A DNA stretch of 64,000 nt from Arabidopsis thaliana (Eukaryota > Streptophyta > Magnoliopsida > Brassicales > Brassicaceae): positions 4,278,101 through 4,342,100 of the forward strand of contig NC_003074.8 of assembly GCF_000001735.4 (NCBI RefSeq). The letters run 5' to 3'. Positions 22,401 to 34,972 of this stretch are shown here, piece by piece (position 1 is the stretch's first letter; each line of letters opens with the position of its first letter). The position numbers and the translations under genes are program-made. The notes under the pieces are model-generated. The model had not been told where the DNA came from. It worked only from the letters and a program-made list of their open reading frames with translations, and did no database searches.

Positions 22401-25013
22401 GCCTCCATTACTACTGAAGACAAGAGGGATAGAGATGCAAATATTGAGGAAGTGAATAATGATGCAAGAGGCTTAGAAGTTGAGTTGAAAGAAGTAGGCG
22501 AAGCACAGACTTCGCAGAATGGTGAAATTAACTATCACGAAACAACTGAGAATCACACTTCAGAAAGTAGAGAAAATATCTTCTGCTCACAGGCTTCAAA
22601 TCTCAGCACTGAGATGGCAAGAGACCGTCATCCTATTACAGAGGGAAGTGCCATTCCTGGGGATTCTATGGCTTATGGACAACCTTTACAAGCTGGAGAT
22701 GAAAGGGGTCTTGACTCAAGAGATGTCTCTGCAAAGCTTCCTGAGTCGGGTTCATCTAGTGGGTTAGTAGCTACAAATAGCAAAGGAAAGAAGCAGAAGG
22801 CGAAAAATTCACAGGGTCCTGGGTTGTCATCTACATCCTCAAATGTTGCTAATCTGGCTGACTCCTTCAATGAGCAAAGTCAGAGTTTAAATCATCCCAT
22901 GGCAGATTTACTTCCTCAGTTGTTAGCATTGCAAGAAACAATGACTCAGGTGACATATTTATCTTGAATCTAGTTAAAACTTATTTCTCTTAACAATATT
23001 TGTTTTTATACTCTTGCATCGTTCACTGAGATACACTATTAAGCTTGGTGTTACCTTGATTTGGCACATGAGATCCTTTGTTACATTCGTTTTGAAACGA
23101 AAATCAGATTTGGTATATAACTGGCATTTATCGATGATCAGTTTTTGCTTTTCATACCTTGGTAATTTTGTTTGATTTTTATTTGTTGACCTGAAACGTT
23201 ATTACCCTTCCAGGTAATGGCTTCGCAGAAGGAGATGCAGAGACAACTATCAAATGCTGTCACTGGCCCTATCGTAAAAGAAGGTAAAAAACTAGAAGTT
23301 GCCTTAGGGAGAATGATTGAGAAATCCAGCAAGTCAAATGCTGATGCTCTATGGGCCCACTTCCAAGAGGAGGCTGTTAAGAATGAAAAGGCATTACGTG
23401 ACCATGGCCAGCAAATTATGAATGAAACGACAAACTTCACGAGTAAAGAGTTAAATGCCATGTTTGAGAAAACGATGAAGAAGGAATTTGCTTCAGTTGG
23501 TCCAACCCTAGCACGTGTAGTAACTCCAGTTATTGAAAAAACTGTATCTTCTGCAATCACAGAGTCCTTCCAGGTTAGTAATTTAAGAGAAATTTAGAGC
23601 TGATTTATGAGAAGGTCCATTGATGAAAAAGAAAACTGATTTCTCTTTATACAGAGAGGAATTGGTGACAAAGCAGTCAATCAGCTTGAAAAATCTGTTA
23701 ATTCAAAGCTTGAAACAACCGTAGCCAGGCAGATTCAAGCCCAATTTCAGACATCTGGCAGACAAGTCCTGCAGGTAAAAATTCGAGTTTAAACTAGTTT
23801 TTTTATGCCTTACTGTCTCTTGTATATATATTTTTTATGCTTTTCAGACAGTTATGACTGATTGACTGGTTATATATACAAGTCTTGTGCATACATTCTC
23901 AACTGCATCGTTGTTTATCGTAAAAGCAGTTGTCTCTTATATATATTTGCTGCCATTTGTCAACTTCAGGAAGGTCTTAGGTCAAGTATGGAGTCCTCAG
24001 TCATACCTTCCTTTGAGAGGTCATGCAAAACCATGTTTGAGCAAGTAGACTCAACCTTACAGAAAGGAATTGGTAAGCACACGAGCGCAACACAGCAACG
24101 GATTGACTCTGGACAATCTCAGCTTGCTCATACTCTGAGGGTATGATAGAAAATCGTCCTTCTTCCAGATTTTTTGGCTCTTTCTTCTAGTTATGGTAGC
24201 AAAATCCTTTTTTAATCCTCATGTTAAACATGCTTTTATACAGGAAACCATTAGTTCTGCATCATCAGTTACTCAAGCCCTAAATCGTGAATTAGCCGAG
24301 AGTCAAAGGAATCGCTTAGCTCTCACAGCTGCTGGATCAAATCCCTTGGTTACTCAACTAAGTAACGGGCCTTTAGGTGCTCTTCTTGAAAAGGTTTGCA
24401 CATCTCTGGATCAAATTTCTTACCATGAATATTTTGTCATTTTCTGCGTGTTTGACATGTATATACGTTAACTGCAATGCATCATTGTTGTTTCAGGTTG
24501 AAGCACCTATGGACCCAACAACAGAGCTATCAAGGTTGATATCTGAACGCAAGTACGAAGAATCTTTCACATCAGCTCTACAAAGAAGCGATGTCTCTAT
24601 AGTATCATGGCTTTGCTCACAGGTGAATTCTTTTTTGGATTTCCTGCATCATAAGATCTCATAACCATCAGTTTTGCGTAACATCCCATGACACTGGTGT
24701 TGTGCCAATTCAGGTGGATCTTCGTGGACTACTGGCGATGAATCCGCTTCCGCTGAGCCAAGGTGTGCTTCTTTCACTGCTGCAGCAGTTAGCTTGTGAC
24801 ATAAGCACGGACACATCCCGTAAGCTAGGTTGGATGACTGATGTGGTTACAGCCATAAACCCATCAGATCAGATGATAGCGGTCCATGCTCGCCCAATCT
24901 TTGAACAAGTTTATCAGATTTTGCACCATCACCGTAACGCACCAGGCAGCGACGTCTCTGCCGTCAGACTAATAATGCACGTCATCAACTCTTTACTTAT
25001 GAGCTGCAAATGA
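19429..25013 (+). CDS. VCR: VARICOSE-RELATED, decapping-complex scaffold (EDC4/Ge-1 family)
   Basis: VCR and VCS are plant homologues of EDC4/Ge-1, the scaffold that joins DCP1 and DCP2 in cytoplasmic P-bodies. My exons are 19429-20094, 20170-20219, 20307-20463, 20574-20792, 21100-21228, 21375-22949, 23214-23573, 23655-23774, 23970-24140, 24244-24393, 24497-24622 and 24714-25013, giving an intact frame of 1340 codons plus stop. The N-terminus is Pro/Ser/Gln-rich ([19 protein letters not shown]). WD40-like repeats follow, from [17 protein letters not shown] through [26 protein letters not shown] and [13 protein letters not shown] long Ser-rich linker leads to a helical C-terminal domain with [26 protein letters not shown] and a conserved end, [16 protein letters not shown]. 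The start was chosen because VCS begins identically ([12 protein letters not shown]); the longer upstream frame is leader. It sits directly upstream of VCS as a tandem copy. Confidence 0.95.
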
Positions 25014-25984
25014 CATCTCGCTCTCTCTGTTTCTTCTTGTTAGTTACATGCATAAAACATAGGAAACCTCTCTTCTCTGTATTTCTCTCTCTACTCTAGT
25101 TAGATTTTTTTTGGTTACCCATTAGTTCAATTTCCTTTAACTGTAAACATCTGGTTGGTTCTACGTCTATAATGTTCCCTTTTTCTTCTCCGAGAGAATG
25201 AGTTTGCTAGGATCTGGAAAACCCTGAGAAAACATGAAGATCATGTATGGGCAGGGTATACTGATTTTCTAATGAAATTGGTTTTGAAGTAACTACAAGT
25301 TACCTGCAGAATAGACAGATGAGTTTGAAGACATTATGGGAATCTGGTGTGGCAGTAAGCAGAGAATTTGTCAAAATTGAGCAATTGCAATAAAAAATCT
25401 TTTTCTTTACTTTTGAGTTCAGTTGATCAGTTTTTGGATTGAAGGGTATTTGCTGTTGGGTTCGGTTGCCTTTACTTGCATGTGAGCTCAGCTGACCATG
25501 AATTCAGAATCCTTGTCATCTTCTTCTCTTTTGTTGGAGGTTCCGATGAAGAGCAAGAAGTTGGAAACAAATGATGGGTGAATCTCTGGAAATGTAAATA
25601 GGGCCCAATAATTGAAATTAAAGGCCCAAACGAGTAAAATCTGAAAATTGTTTTACAGAAGCGGTCTCATATTTTAGATATAAACACGATCATCACCCCA
25701 AAACTTTTCGTGATCTGGGACATGCCCAATTTAATATTTTCATTAAAGAAGAAGAAAAAATAGCTAAGTCTCCAAAAGTTCTCTACCTGTTCTCACTTTC
25801 AAGTCATCATCGTCTCTCTCTCTCTATTGTTGCTCTCTCTCTCGCTTTTTATGTGACTTTCAGATCCGCCGAGTCTTCTTTTTGTGGAATCTTTTCAAGG
25901 AGCTCAGTATTCTATATACACCTCTCTTTGTTTGATCGATTTCACAAACCCTAGCTTCGGCGATCTTAAATCTGCAAAAAATCT
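25014..25984. promoter_or_regulatory. VCR 3' end and VCS promoter and leader
   Basis: The VCR 3' UTR is followed by DNA similar to 16.2-16.45 kb (shared CAGATGAGTTTGAAGACAT at 25317 and about 16400). GGGCCCAATAATTG...GGCCCAAAC at 25600-25632 are site II-like elements. The VCS leader from about 25685 matches the VCR leader and the relict copy at 16.8 kb. Confidence 0.6.
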
Positions 25985-28900
25985 ATGGCGTCTTCTCCTG
26001 GTAATACTAACCCTCACAATACTCCTCCGTTTGATCTCGGTATTCTCTTCAAACCTTCATCCAATCCTTATCCGCCACCGGCGGCATCTTATCCTCCGCC
26101 TACAGGTCCTTTTCTTCACAACCAGTACGATCAGCAGCACTACGCTCCGCCTGGTATCTCCGCTCAACCATCTCCGGTGACTCAGCAGCAACAGGATGTG
26201 TCTTCCTCTTCCGCCGCGACTAACTTGCATCCTCAGAGAACGCTGTCTTATCCCACGCCACCTCTCAATCTACAATCCCCCCGTTCCAATCACAATCCCG
26301 GTACGCACATCCTCGCTCTCCTTAACAATACCAACAACGGAGCCCCCGTGGCTAACCAAGAGCCGTCGCATCAGCTCCCAGTAGTCAATCACAACGAGAT
26401 CGCTCGCTCTTTTCCCGGCGGTTCAGGTCCTATTCGTGTACCGAGCTGTAAATTGCCCAAGGGAAGGCGATTGATTGGTGAACACGCTGTGTACGATGTT
26501 GATGTGAGATTACAAGGTGAGATTCAGCCGCAGCTGGAGGTGACTCCGATTACCAAATACGGGTCGGATCCTCAGCTCGTAGTGGGTAGGCAAATCGCCG
26601 TGAATAAGGTTTACATTTGCTATGGATTGAAAGGAGGAAACATTAGGGTTCTCAATATCAACACAGCATTGAGGTCTCTGTTCCGTGGCCATTCACAGGT
26701 TCATTTACTTTTTCTCTGTAATTTGTGAATTACTTACTTATTCAAGTATAGTAGGTACTCATCTAGTTCTAACTACGGTTATATATCCAGAGAGTGACGG
26801 ATATGGCTTTCTTTGCCGAGGATGTTGATATGTTGGCCAGGTAATGTTTTGGAACTGTCGTCTAATTAGGCTATGCTATTTGTACATATATGGAAGAGTG
26901 GCTCATTGAATTCTTCTTTGTTTATTAGAGTTTTTCTGGTTAGCTTCTTCGACTTTGTGGTTTATACCTCTATTTTTCTGTTTCTTTTAAACAGTGTTAG
27001 CCTAGATGGAAAAGTTTTTGTGTGGAAAATTTCTGAAGGGTCTGAGGGAGAGGATCAGCCCCAAATAACTGGGAAGATAGTACTTGCTCTTCAGATACTA
27101 GGAGAGGAAGACACCAAACATCCACGCGTTTGTTGGCACTGCCACAAACAGGTAGTTGAACATATTTCTTTTGCTACGAGAAGTTGCATAAGATTCTTCT
27201 TAGAACAAGCTTCTGATTGCTTAAATGTCATTTTTTCAGGAAATTTTGGTAGTTTCAATTGGTAAACATGTACTGCGTATTGATACTACAAAAGTTGGCA
27301 GAGGTGAAGTATTCTCTGCTGAGGCTCCTCTCCAGTGTCCCCTTGATAAGCTGATCGATGGTGTTCAGATTGTTGGTAAGCATGATGGAGAAGTGACAGA
27401 TTTGTCAATGTGCCAATGGATGACCACGCGTCTGGTTTCTTCTTCAGTTGATGGCACGGTTTGTGTTTGTTCATATCATCCCTTTTCTTTAAACCTCTCT
27501 GAAATGAATCATTCCAAACAACCCAAGTTTATACTGATTACGTTGCAAACTGGGTCTAATCCTGACATTTTTCGTAATTAGAACTAGCCAGCCTTGTTAG
27601 TAAGTGCATTTGACATCCAATTACTATTCTAGCACATTTTGAATTTTTTAAGGTTTGCTAAGTTCCATTTCTGACATGCACTGGGTATCATCTCTTTTCA
27701 ACCAGGAATTATTTTGCAACAGCTAGTATTTCTGTGTGTGTGAGTCTTACTCTTTCTTTCCTTATAACCATCGTACAGATTAAGATATGGCAAGATCGTA
27801 AGGCACAACCACTTGTAGTTTTGAGGCCTCATGATGGACATCCAGTCAGTTCAGCCACGTTTGTGACATCTCCTGAGAGACCTGATCACATCATACTTAT
27901 CACGGGGGTAGTTTTCTTGAATCAATACTACTGACTTTTCTCAGCTCTATCTAATCTCATTTGGCTTTGCTGTGTTGTGTTTACATTTTATACTTGTAGC
28001 TTTCGTTTCTGCTAAGTTGCTAACTCTGTCAGTGTTGGCAATGTTCCTCTCATAGGGTCCTCTAAATCGAGAAATGAAAATCTGGGTCTCTGCTGGGGAA
28101 GAAGGGTGGCTTTTACCAGCTGATGCTGAATCATGGAGGTGTACCCAGACTCTTGACTTGAAAAGTTCAACCGAGCCACGAGCTGAAGAGGCATTTTTTA
28201 ACCAAGTCATAGCATTATCTGAAGCAGGCTTGCTTTTACTTGCAAATGCAAAAAGGAACGCCTTATATGCTGTGCATTTGGACTATGGTTCTTCTCCAGT
28301 TGGTACGCGGATGGATTACCTATCAGAGTTTACAGTCACTATGCCCATATTGAGTTTCATTGGGACAAATGATCCTCCAGAAGAACCCATTGTTAAGGTT
28401 TATTGTGTTCAGACTCTAGCAATCCAGCAGTATACATTAGACTTGTGCTTATGCTTGCCACCACCTATAGAAAATATGGGTTTGGAGAAGTCAGATTCTA
28501 GTGTATCACGAGAGGCAAATCTTGTTGAAGGCATGTCAGAACCATCTGGACTTAAACCTACTGACTTACCTTCAGTTGATTCAGTGCCAAAACCTTCGAT
28601 TATAGTGAATAGATCAGAAAGTGCTAATAAGTTGAGTTTTCCATCAGCGGAAGCCACATCACAAGCAATTGTTCCACCCAACGGTGAACCTAAAACTTCT
28701 GGCCTGCCATCTCAAACCAGTGGTGCAGGTTCTGCGTATGCTACTTTACCCCAACTTCCTCTCAGTCCCAGACTATCAAGTAAACTTTCTGGCTATCACA
28801 CTCCTGTAGAGGCGATTGAGCCAGTAATACCTCATCATGAGCTTGGTGGCAAAACACCTTCTGCTGATTACTCTGTTGATAGGCAAATGGATGCTGTTGG

Positions 28901-31849
28901 AGAAAGAAATTTGGACGTGTCATCCGTAGAAGAAATCTCAAGAAGCAAGGACTCAAATGTTACGCCTGATGATGATGTGTCTGGGATGCGAAGCCCATCA
29001 GCTTTTTTCAAACACCCCACTCATCTTGTAACTCCTTCAGAGATATTGATGGGCGTTTCTTCCGCTGAAGCCTCCATTACTACTGAAGACAGGAGAGATA
29101 GGGATGCAAATATTCAGGACGTGAATAATGATCCAAGAGACACCGAAGTAGAGGTGAAAGAAATAAGTGAAGCAAGGTCAACACAGAATGGTGAAATCAA
29201 TGATCATGACGAAACTGAGAATTGCACTTCAGAAAATAGAGAAAAAGTCTTCTGCTCACAGGTTTCAAATCTCAGCACTGAGATGGCAAGAGACTGTTAT
29301 CCTAGTACTGAGGGAACTTTCATTCCAGGGGAATCTAAGGCATATGGACAACCTATAAAGGCTGGAGATGAAAGTGGTGTTGACTCGAGAGGTGGGCCTG
29401 CAAAGCTTCTTAAAGGAAAGAAGCAGAAGGCCAAAAATTCACAGGGTCCCGGTTTGTCATCTACATCCTCAAATGTTGCTAATCTGGCTGACTCCTTCAA
29501 TGAGCAAAGTCAGAGTTTAAGTCATCCCATGACAGATTTACTTCCTCAGTTGTTAGCAATGCAAGAAACGATGAATCAGGTGACATATTTGGTCTAGAAG
29601 AAACTAATTAGAACCCTATTTCTTAACAAAATCTGTTATTATACTCTTGCATCATTTCACTGACACACTACTAAACTTGTTGTTACCTTGATTTTGCACA
29701 TAGGAGTTCCAATCTTACATTCGTTTTAAATAAATAACTTACATTTATCGATGATAAGTTATTGCTTGGTAATTTTGTTGTTCTTTTATTTGTTGACCTG
29801 AAACATTATTTCCTTTCCAGGTGATGGCTTCGCAGAAGGAGATGCAGAGACAACTATCAAATGCTGCCACTGGCCCTATCGGAAAAGAAAGTAAAAGACT
29901 AGAAGTTGCGTTAGGGAGAATGATTGAGAAATCCAGCAAGTCAAATGCTGATGCTCTATGGGCCCGCATCCAGGAGGAGACTGTTAAGAATGAAAAGGCA
30001 TTACGTGACCATGCCCAGCAAATTGTGAATGCAACGACAAACTTCATGAGCAAGGAGTTAAATGCCATGTTTGAGAAAACGATAAAGAAAGAATTGGCTG
30101 CAATTGGTCCAGCCCTAGCACGTTCAGTAGTACCAGTTATTGAAAAAACTGTATCTTCTGCAATCACAGAGTCCTTTCAGGTAAGATTTTACGAGAAATT
30201 TAGAGCTAATTTTTGAGAAGGTTCATTGTTCTTAAAAGAAAGCTGCTTTCTCTTTTGTACAGAGAGGAATAGGTGACAAAGCAGTTAATCAGCTTGACAA
30301 ATCTGTTAATATAAAGCTTGAAGCAACCGTAGCTAGGCAAATTCAAGCCCAATTTCAGACCTCTGGCAAGCAAGCCCTCCAGGTAAACTTGAGGTTCACC
30401 TAGCTTTGTGGTAGTTTATAGAAGTGTCTATAAGTCTCCAACTGCATACATAGTTTAACGGAAAGGGAGTTTATCTCTTATATATATTTCCTGCCGTTTA
30501 TAAACTTCAGGAAGGTCTTAGGTCAAGTGTGGAGTCCTCAGTCATACCTTCCTTTGAGAAGGCATGCAAGGCCATGTTTGACCAAATAGACTCAGCCTTC
30601 CAGAAAGGTATTGCTGAGCATACAAATGCAGCCCAGCAACGGTTTGACTCTGGACACTCCCAGCTTGCTCATACTCTAAAGGTACGATGGAAAATCATTC
30701 TTCTTACAGCTCTGTTATGGTTGCAAAATCCAATCATTTCTTTCTTCTCTCTAAAGCTGCTTGCTCGTTTTACAGGAATCAATTACTTCTGCGTCGTCAG
30801 TTGCTCAAGCCTTAAGTCGTGAGTTAGCCGAGACCCAAAGGAATCTCTTAGCTCTCGCAGCTGCTGGAGCAAATTCTGGTGGGTCTAATTCCTTGGTTAC
30901 TCAACTAAGTGGCGGACCTTTGGGTGCTCTTCTTGAAAAGGTTTGCACATCTCTGGAACTAATCACTAACCATAAATCTTGTTTTTGTTTAGTGCATGAG
31001 CATTTTAGTTACTCTTGGTGGCTTTTCGCTGCTTAGCAATCATAGTTGAGGCGGTTAACTAGAGAAGAGAACTAACAGCTTAGAAGGAAGTTTAGGCAGA
31101 AGAATTGAGCATTCTGGATTGGTCTAGGATCTGCCTTGGGCTTAGGAGAGTTTATGGTGCTCACCCCTAGGGTTCTCTATCTTTGGTTCTTGGCTTAAGT
31201 TTATTCTCTGTTCATCTTTTGTAATTGAGTCAGAGAGCATATAATTAGAGAACCATTTCTGCTCTTATCCGAATCCTAATCTGATGTCATTTTCTGAGTT
31301 TTGACTATCGCAACATATGTCCTTTCAGGTTGAAGCACCTATGGACCCAACAACAGAACTATCGAGGTTGATATCTGAACGGAAGTACGAAGAATCTTTC
31401 ACTTCGGCCCTACAGAGAAGCGATGTCTCTATAGTATCATGGCTTTGCTCACAGGTGAAATTTTTGTTTGGATTTTGTGCATCATAAGATCTCATACATA
31501 ACCCATCAGTTATACATAAGATCCCATGAGATTGATTGTGCCAATACAGGTGGATCTACGTGGATTACTGGCGATGAATCCGCTTCCACTGAGCCAAGGC
31601 GTGCTTCTTTCACTGCTGCAGCAGCTAGCCTGTGACATTAGCAAGGACACATCCCGTAAGCTGGCTTGGATGACTGATGTGGTTGCAGCCATAAACCCAT
31701 CAGACCAGATGATTGCGGTCCACGCTCGGCCAATCTTTGAACAGGTATATCAGATTCTGCACCATCACCGCAACGCACCGGGAAGCGATGTCTCAGCCAT
31801 CAGACTGATAATGCACGTGATCAACTCCATGCTTATGGGTTGCAAATGA
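25985..31849 (+). CDS. VCS: VARICOSE, decapping-complex scaffold (EDC4/Ge-1 family)
   Basis: Tandem paralogue of VCR with the same exon order and phases. It starts [20 protein letters not shown] at 25985 and has a longer proline-rich head than VCR (extra [13 protein letters not shown] and NNTNNGAPV). WD40-like segments lie at 26460-27460 and 27780-28130 ([40 protein letters not shown]). The large linker exon (about 28057-29579) lacks a short stretch present in VCR before [13 protein letters not shown]. The C-terminal helical exons end [16 protein letters not shown] at 31849. In Arabidopsis VCS is needed for decapping-dependent mRNA turnover, leaf vein and shoot meristem development, and is phosphorylated by SnRK2 kinases; this is family knowledge. 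The intron before the exon at 31329 is about 390 bp against 100 bp in VCR. Confidence 0.96.
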
Positions 31850-32680
31850 TATCTCTTATCTCGTTCTCTCTTCTTGTTCGTTGCTTATATAAAACATAGG
31901 AATACAACAATCACTACTCTTCTCTGTATCTCTCTACATTTGTTAGATTTTTGTTTCATTTTTGGTTTGAATTTTGTTTTTCTTGTTTTTTCCATCCTTC
32001 TTTTAAATGTAAAATCTGGTTGTTTTATATACGTTTACTATTCACTCTTCTTCACAAGAATATCTTATGTGTAAAAGCCAAATCAATGTTTGGATTAAAG
32101 CAGTAACTTTACCAATGTATTTGCTTTAGATTCTTCACAGGTTGTTTGTAACTATTTTATTTCTTCTTGTTGTCTTTGTCAACTACAGTATCTTTAAAAC
32201 ACAGGCTCGTACACTATTTTTTTTTTTTGTGTAGAGAAACAAATTTGATAAAATATTTAATGAACAGTGTCATCATTATTAGTTATGGATTTGAACAAAA
32301 AGTTGTTTATAACAGATTAAAGAGAAAATATTACTTGGTTTACTAAAACAAACAGTACCAAAATTAGGAAATAGTGAGTGTGTTCTTTCGAATTGCCAAT
32401 AGTTTTAAATATCTCAAGATCAAATAAAATGATTTCTTACTTGGTCTACTTGTTTCGTGTATATTTGAAAAGTAGAGCAAAAGATGCGATAAAAGAAGAA
32501 AAATTATAAAGGAGAAAACTAAAATCATATACATTTCTCTACTCATAACTTCTTTATACATTGTTAACTGCTTAAGTTAAAAGAAAAACAAAAAAAAAGA
32601 GCGGATTAAACTTAATTTCCCCTTAATTTTCCAAAGATATGACAAGGAAAAAAAAAAACGTAATCAAAGGGGAAAGTAAG
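31850..32680. other. intergenic between VCS and the J-protein gene (convergent)
   Basis: The VCS 3' UTR and AT-rich DNA up to the convergent gene's end. It contains a T-run near 32220 and A-runs near 32585 and 32650. I see no gene. Confidence 0.5.
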
Positions 32681-32726
32681 TCAAAAAGTGCCCTTTCGCT
32701 GCTGCAAAATCATAGGAAGCCTAAAA

Positions 32727-33200
32727 TCACCAACACTGATCCGTCTCCCATCTCCGGGTCGTAGCGTAAACCCGCCCCGACCGACCCATCGCTCCGGCGT
32801 GTACCCGTCTCCGTGGTACTCTAAGCGTCGAGTCGTAAATCGCTCTTGTAGTCGGATCCGCAAGTGTCGCGTAAGCTTTGTGAATCTCCATAAAATCTCG
32901 ACCGTCCGATTCCGACGCATCTGGATGATATACTTTAGCTAAGCTCCGGTACGCCGTCTTGATCTCCGTCAAGGACGCCGTTTCATTCACTTTCAGTAAT
33001 TCGTAGAGGCTAGAAACTCTCCGACGAACGGATTCCGTTACAGCTGGCTCGGCGTTAAGCGTCTGAGCTGAAGCCTTAAACGACGGAGCTCCGGTGGGAA
33101 ATCTCGCGGTTCCGCTGTAGAATCTGGCTGTTCTCTGTTGAGGAAGAATACAATTTCCCGGTGAGAATCTCCCGGCGGAGTTAACTAGGGTTCCAGCCAT
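32727..33200 (-). CDS. DJC66: small chloroplast-type J-domain protein (DnaJ C class), 157 aa
   Basis: A co-chaperone that would stimulate Hsp70 ATPase activity. The J domain spans residues about 64-123, from SLYELLKVNETASL to RAIYDSTL, with the essential HPD at residues 92-94 (AKVYHPDASES). The first 55 residues are Ser/Arg/Thr-rich and lack acidic residues at the start (MAGTLVNSAGRFSPGN), as in a plastid transit peptide. Start at 33200 gives this transit-like N-terminus; an in-frame ATG at 33308 would add a hydrophobic stretch out of the leader and is less likely. Single exon. From gene order and length it matches At3g13310 (DJC66), related to J11; the symbol is from memory. Several TTCTAGAA heat-shock-element-like palindromes lie upstream (33859-34460). 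Confidence 0.85.
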   Translation of the reverse strand: MAGTLVNSAGRFSPGNCILPQQRTARFYSGTARFPTGAPSFKASAQTLNAEPAVTESVRRRVSSLYELLKVNETASLTEIKTAYRSLAKVYHPDASESDGRDFMEIHKAYATLADPTTRAIYDSTLRVPRRRVHAGAMGRSGRVYATTRRWETDQCW

Positions 33201-33858
33201 TTTAGCAATTAAAATAAAACTTGAGGGGCAAATTCGGAAGAAAGTGTTAAAATATAGAGAAGCAGAAAGAGAGAGAGGTTCTTGGAGAAGAAGAAGGATA
33301 TGAATCACAAAGGAAAGAGAAGGAGTGAGAAAGACTTATATAAAGAGCTCCATACCCCAAAAAAACCTTTTTTGTAATTTGGTAACCAAATTTTATATTA
33401 TTTATTATATTCGAATAAATCTTGATCGGTTTTAGAATCCGTGTGTATGTGTTCATTTTAGCTTATTATTGTAATGGAATCGAAGAAAAGAAGAATAGCT
33501 ATTAGTTCTTCTCCTACTATTTTAATAAAATTCACCGTGTTTTGAAAAAAAATATCTAGGAAGCTAAGAAAAAAATTTGTTTAATCATAAAACTGATCCG
33601 AAAGAAAGTAATATGATACGTTCTACCGACAGTTTGAATTTCACAGACTATAGGGTTTAATAAATGCAAGTTTCAATTATAGGGTTTAAAGTAACAATAA
33701 AATAAAAATAAAGGGGTTAAAATGCAAAATAAAGTAACAATAAAAAGAGCGAAAATGAAGGGAAAAAAGAAAGGTAAAACCCGTGGGAGAGTGGCAGTCA
33801 CCTGTTTTGTGAAAATTCTATGGAAAGGATGACGTGTCAGCCAATTCAAAGATTCGCC

Positions 33859-34460
33859 TTCTAGAATCCCTTTTCTCGGCTCGGCTCGCTATGATGATTT
33901 CATTGATGACATGTCATACAGCTGTAATTTATAAAGGTTTTATCACTAATATTAGTTTGTCGATATATACATTGTTTTCATGCAATTTGAAAACTAATTT
34001 ACTTAATTTAAAGGATGCATATTTTGAATAGTCAACTCTAACCAATTATTTAAATCTGTTAACAGTGTTTATATGGTGGTACTTTTATCCCGATGTTTTA
34101 ATAATGTCATCTCCACTAATCTATACTACTAGTACAATACTTGCTTGCAAAGAATATATTCGATTCATTGATAAATAAATAAAGTGCTTCTAGAAGGAAT
34201 CGTTGCCATTAGATCAACGGCTGAGAATTGAGAGAGCAGAAAACAATGTACCGTCACATGATAATCAGACAGGGAAAAGTAAACTCGTCGACTAATAAAT
34301 ATCAACGCCATTCTAGAAGCATTTTGTTGTCTTTATCTGCTGAATTATTTATTACGTAGTAGTATTTAATAATGAATGTGTAGAGAAAATAGACCAATTA
34401 AAAAAGTGTCTGTGGAGGACGTGGCGGTGTGGCCACGGTGATGGATAGGACTTCTAGAAG
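33859..34460. promoter_or_regulatory. cluster of four TTCTAGAA heat-shock-element-like palindromes
   Basis: TTCTAGAA occurs at 33859-33866, 34188-34195, 34311-34318 and 34452-34459. Each fits the two-unit heat-shock element nTTCnnGAAn. They lie 0.65 to 1.26 kb upstream of the J-protein start. Functional use by heat-shock factors is inference. Confidence 0.45.
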
Positions 34461-34671
34461 ACTACGAACCCTACAGAAAAAAAAAACGATTTTGTGCGTA
34501 ACACACTCCATTTTTTAGTGTTTAACAAACGGTGGTAGTCCATTGTTTTCATCATTTACAATATCAACGCAAAAGAGATTGTATTTTGACAGTAAACATT
34601 GGAAGAAAAATATATGGCTTGTAAATTGTGGCTTATAGTAGTAAGCACATATTAATATTTGATTGGTAACT

Positions 34672-34972
34672 GGATGGATGAAAACTAACTTTGTTAATTA
34701 TCGCTCGCAATAAGCTTCTAGACTTGTCGTTTCATATTAACAATCGGCCGGTAAGCTTGGGTCATATGTTTTATTACTAATGTATCGGATGAATGAAATT
34801 GAACTTTGTTAGGTACTTACTTTAAAATGAGTGTCTCGCAATAAGCTTCTAGACTGTGGTTGATACTAGTAGTAATAACTGATAACTATATAAGCATGTA
34901 ATCAATATTTTATTAGGATGAATGAGATTTACCTTTGTTGGTTATTTTATAATGAGTGTGTCTAGCAATAAT
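34672..34972. repeat. three-copy degenerate repeat, spacing about 115 to 130 bp
   Basis: Copies begin with GGATGAATG-like sequence at 34672, 34788 and 34916. Each continues with ACTTTGTTGG-like and AATGAGTGTCTCGCAATAAG-like blocks; two end in CTTCTAGACT. Confidence 0.7.

Noticed and set aside
32742..33308. Upstream ATG at 33308 for the J-protein
   Set aside because: It would add 36 leader-encoded residues before a good transit-peptide start at 33200.
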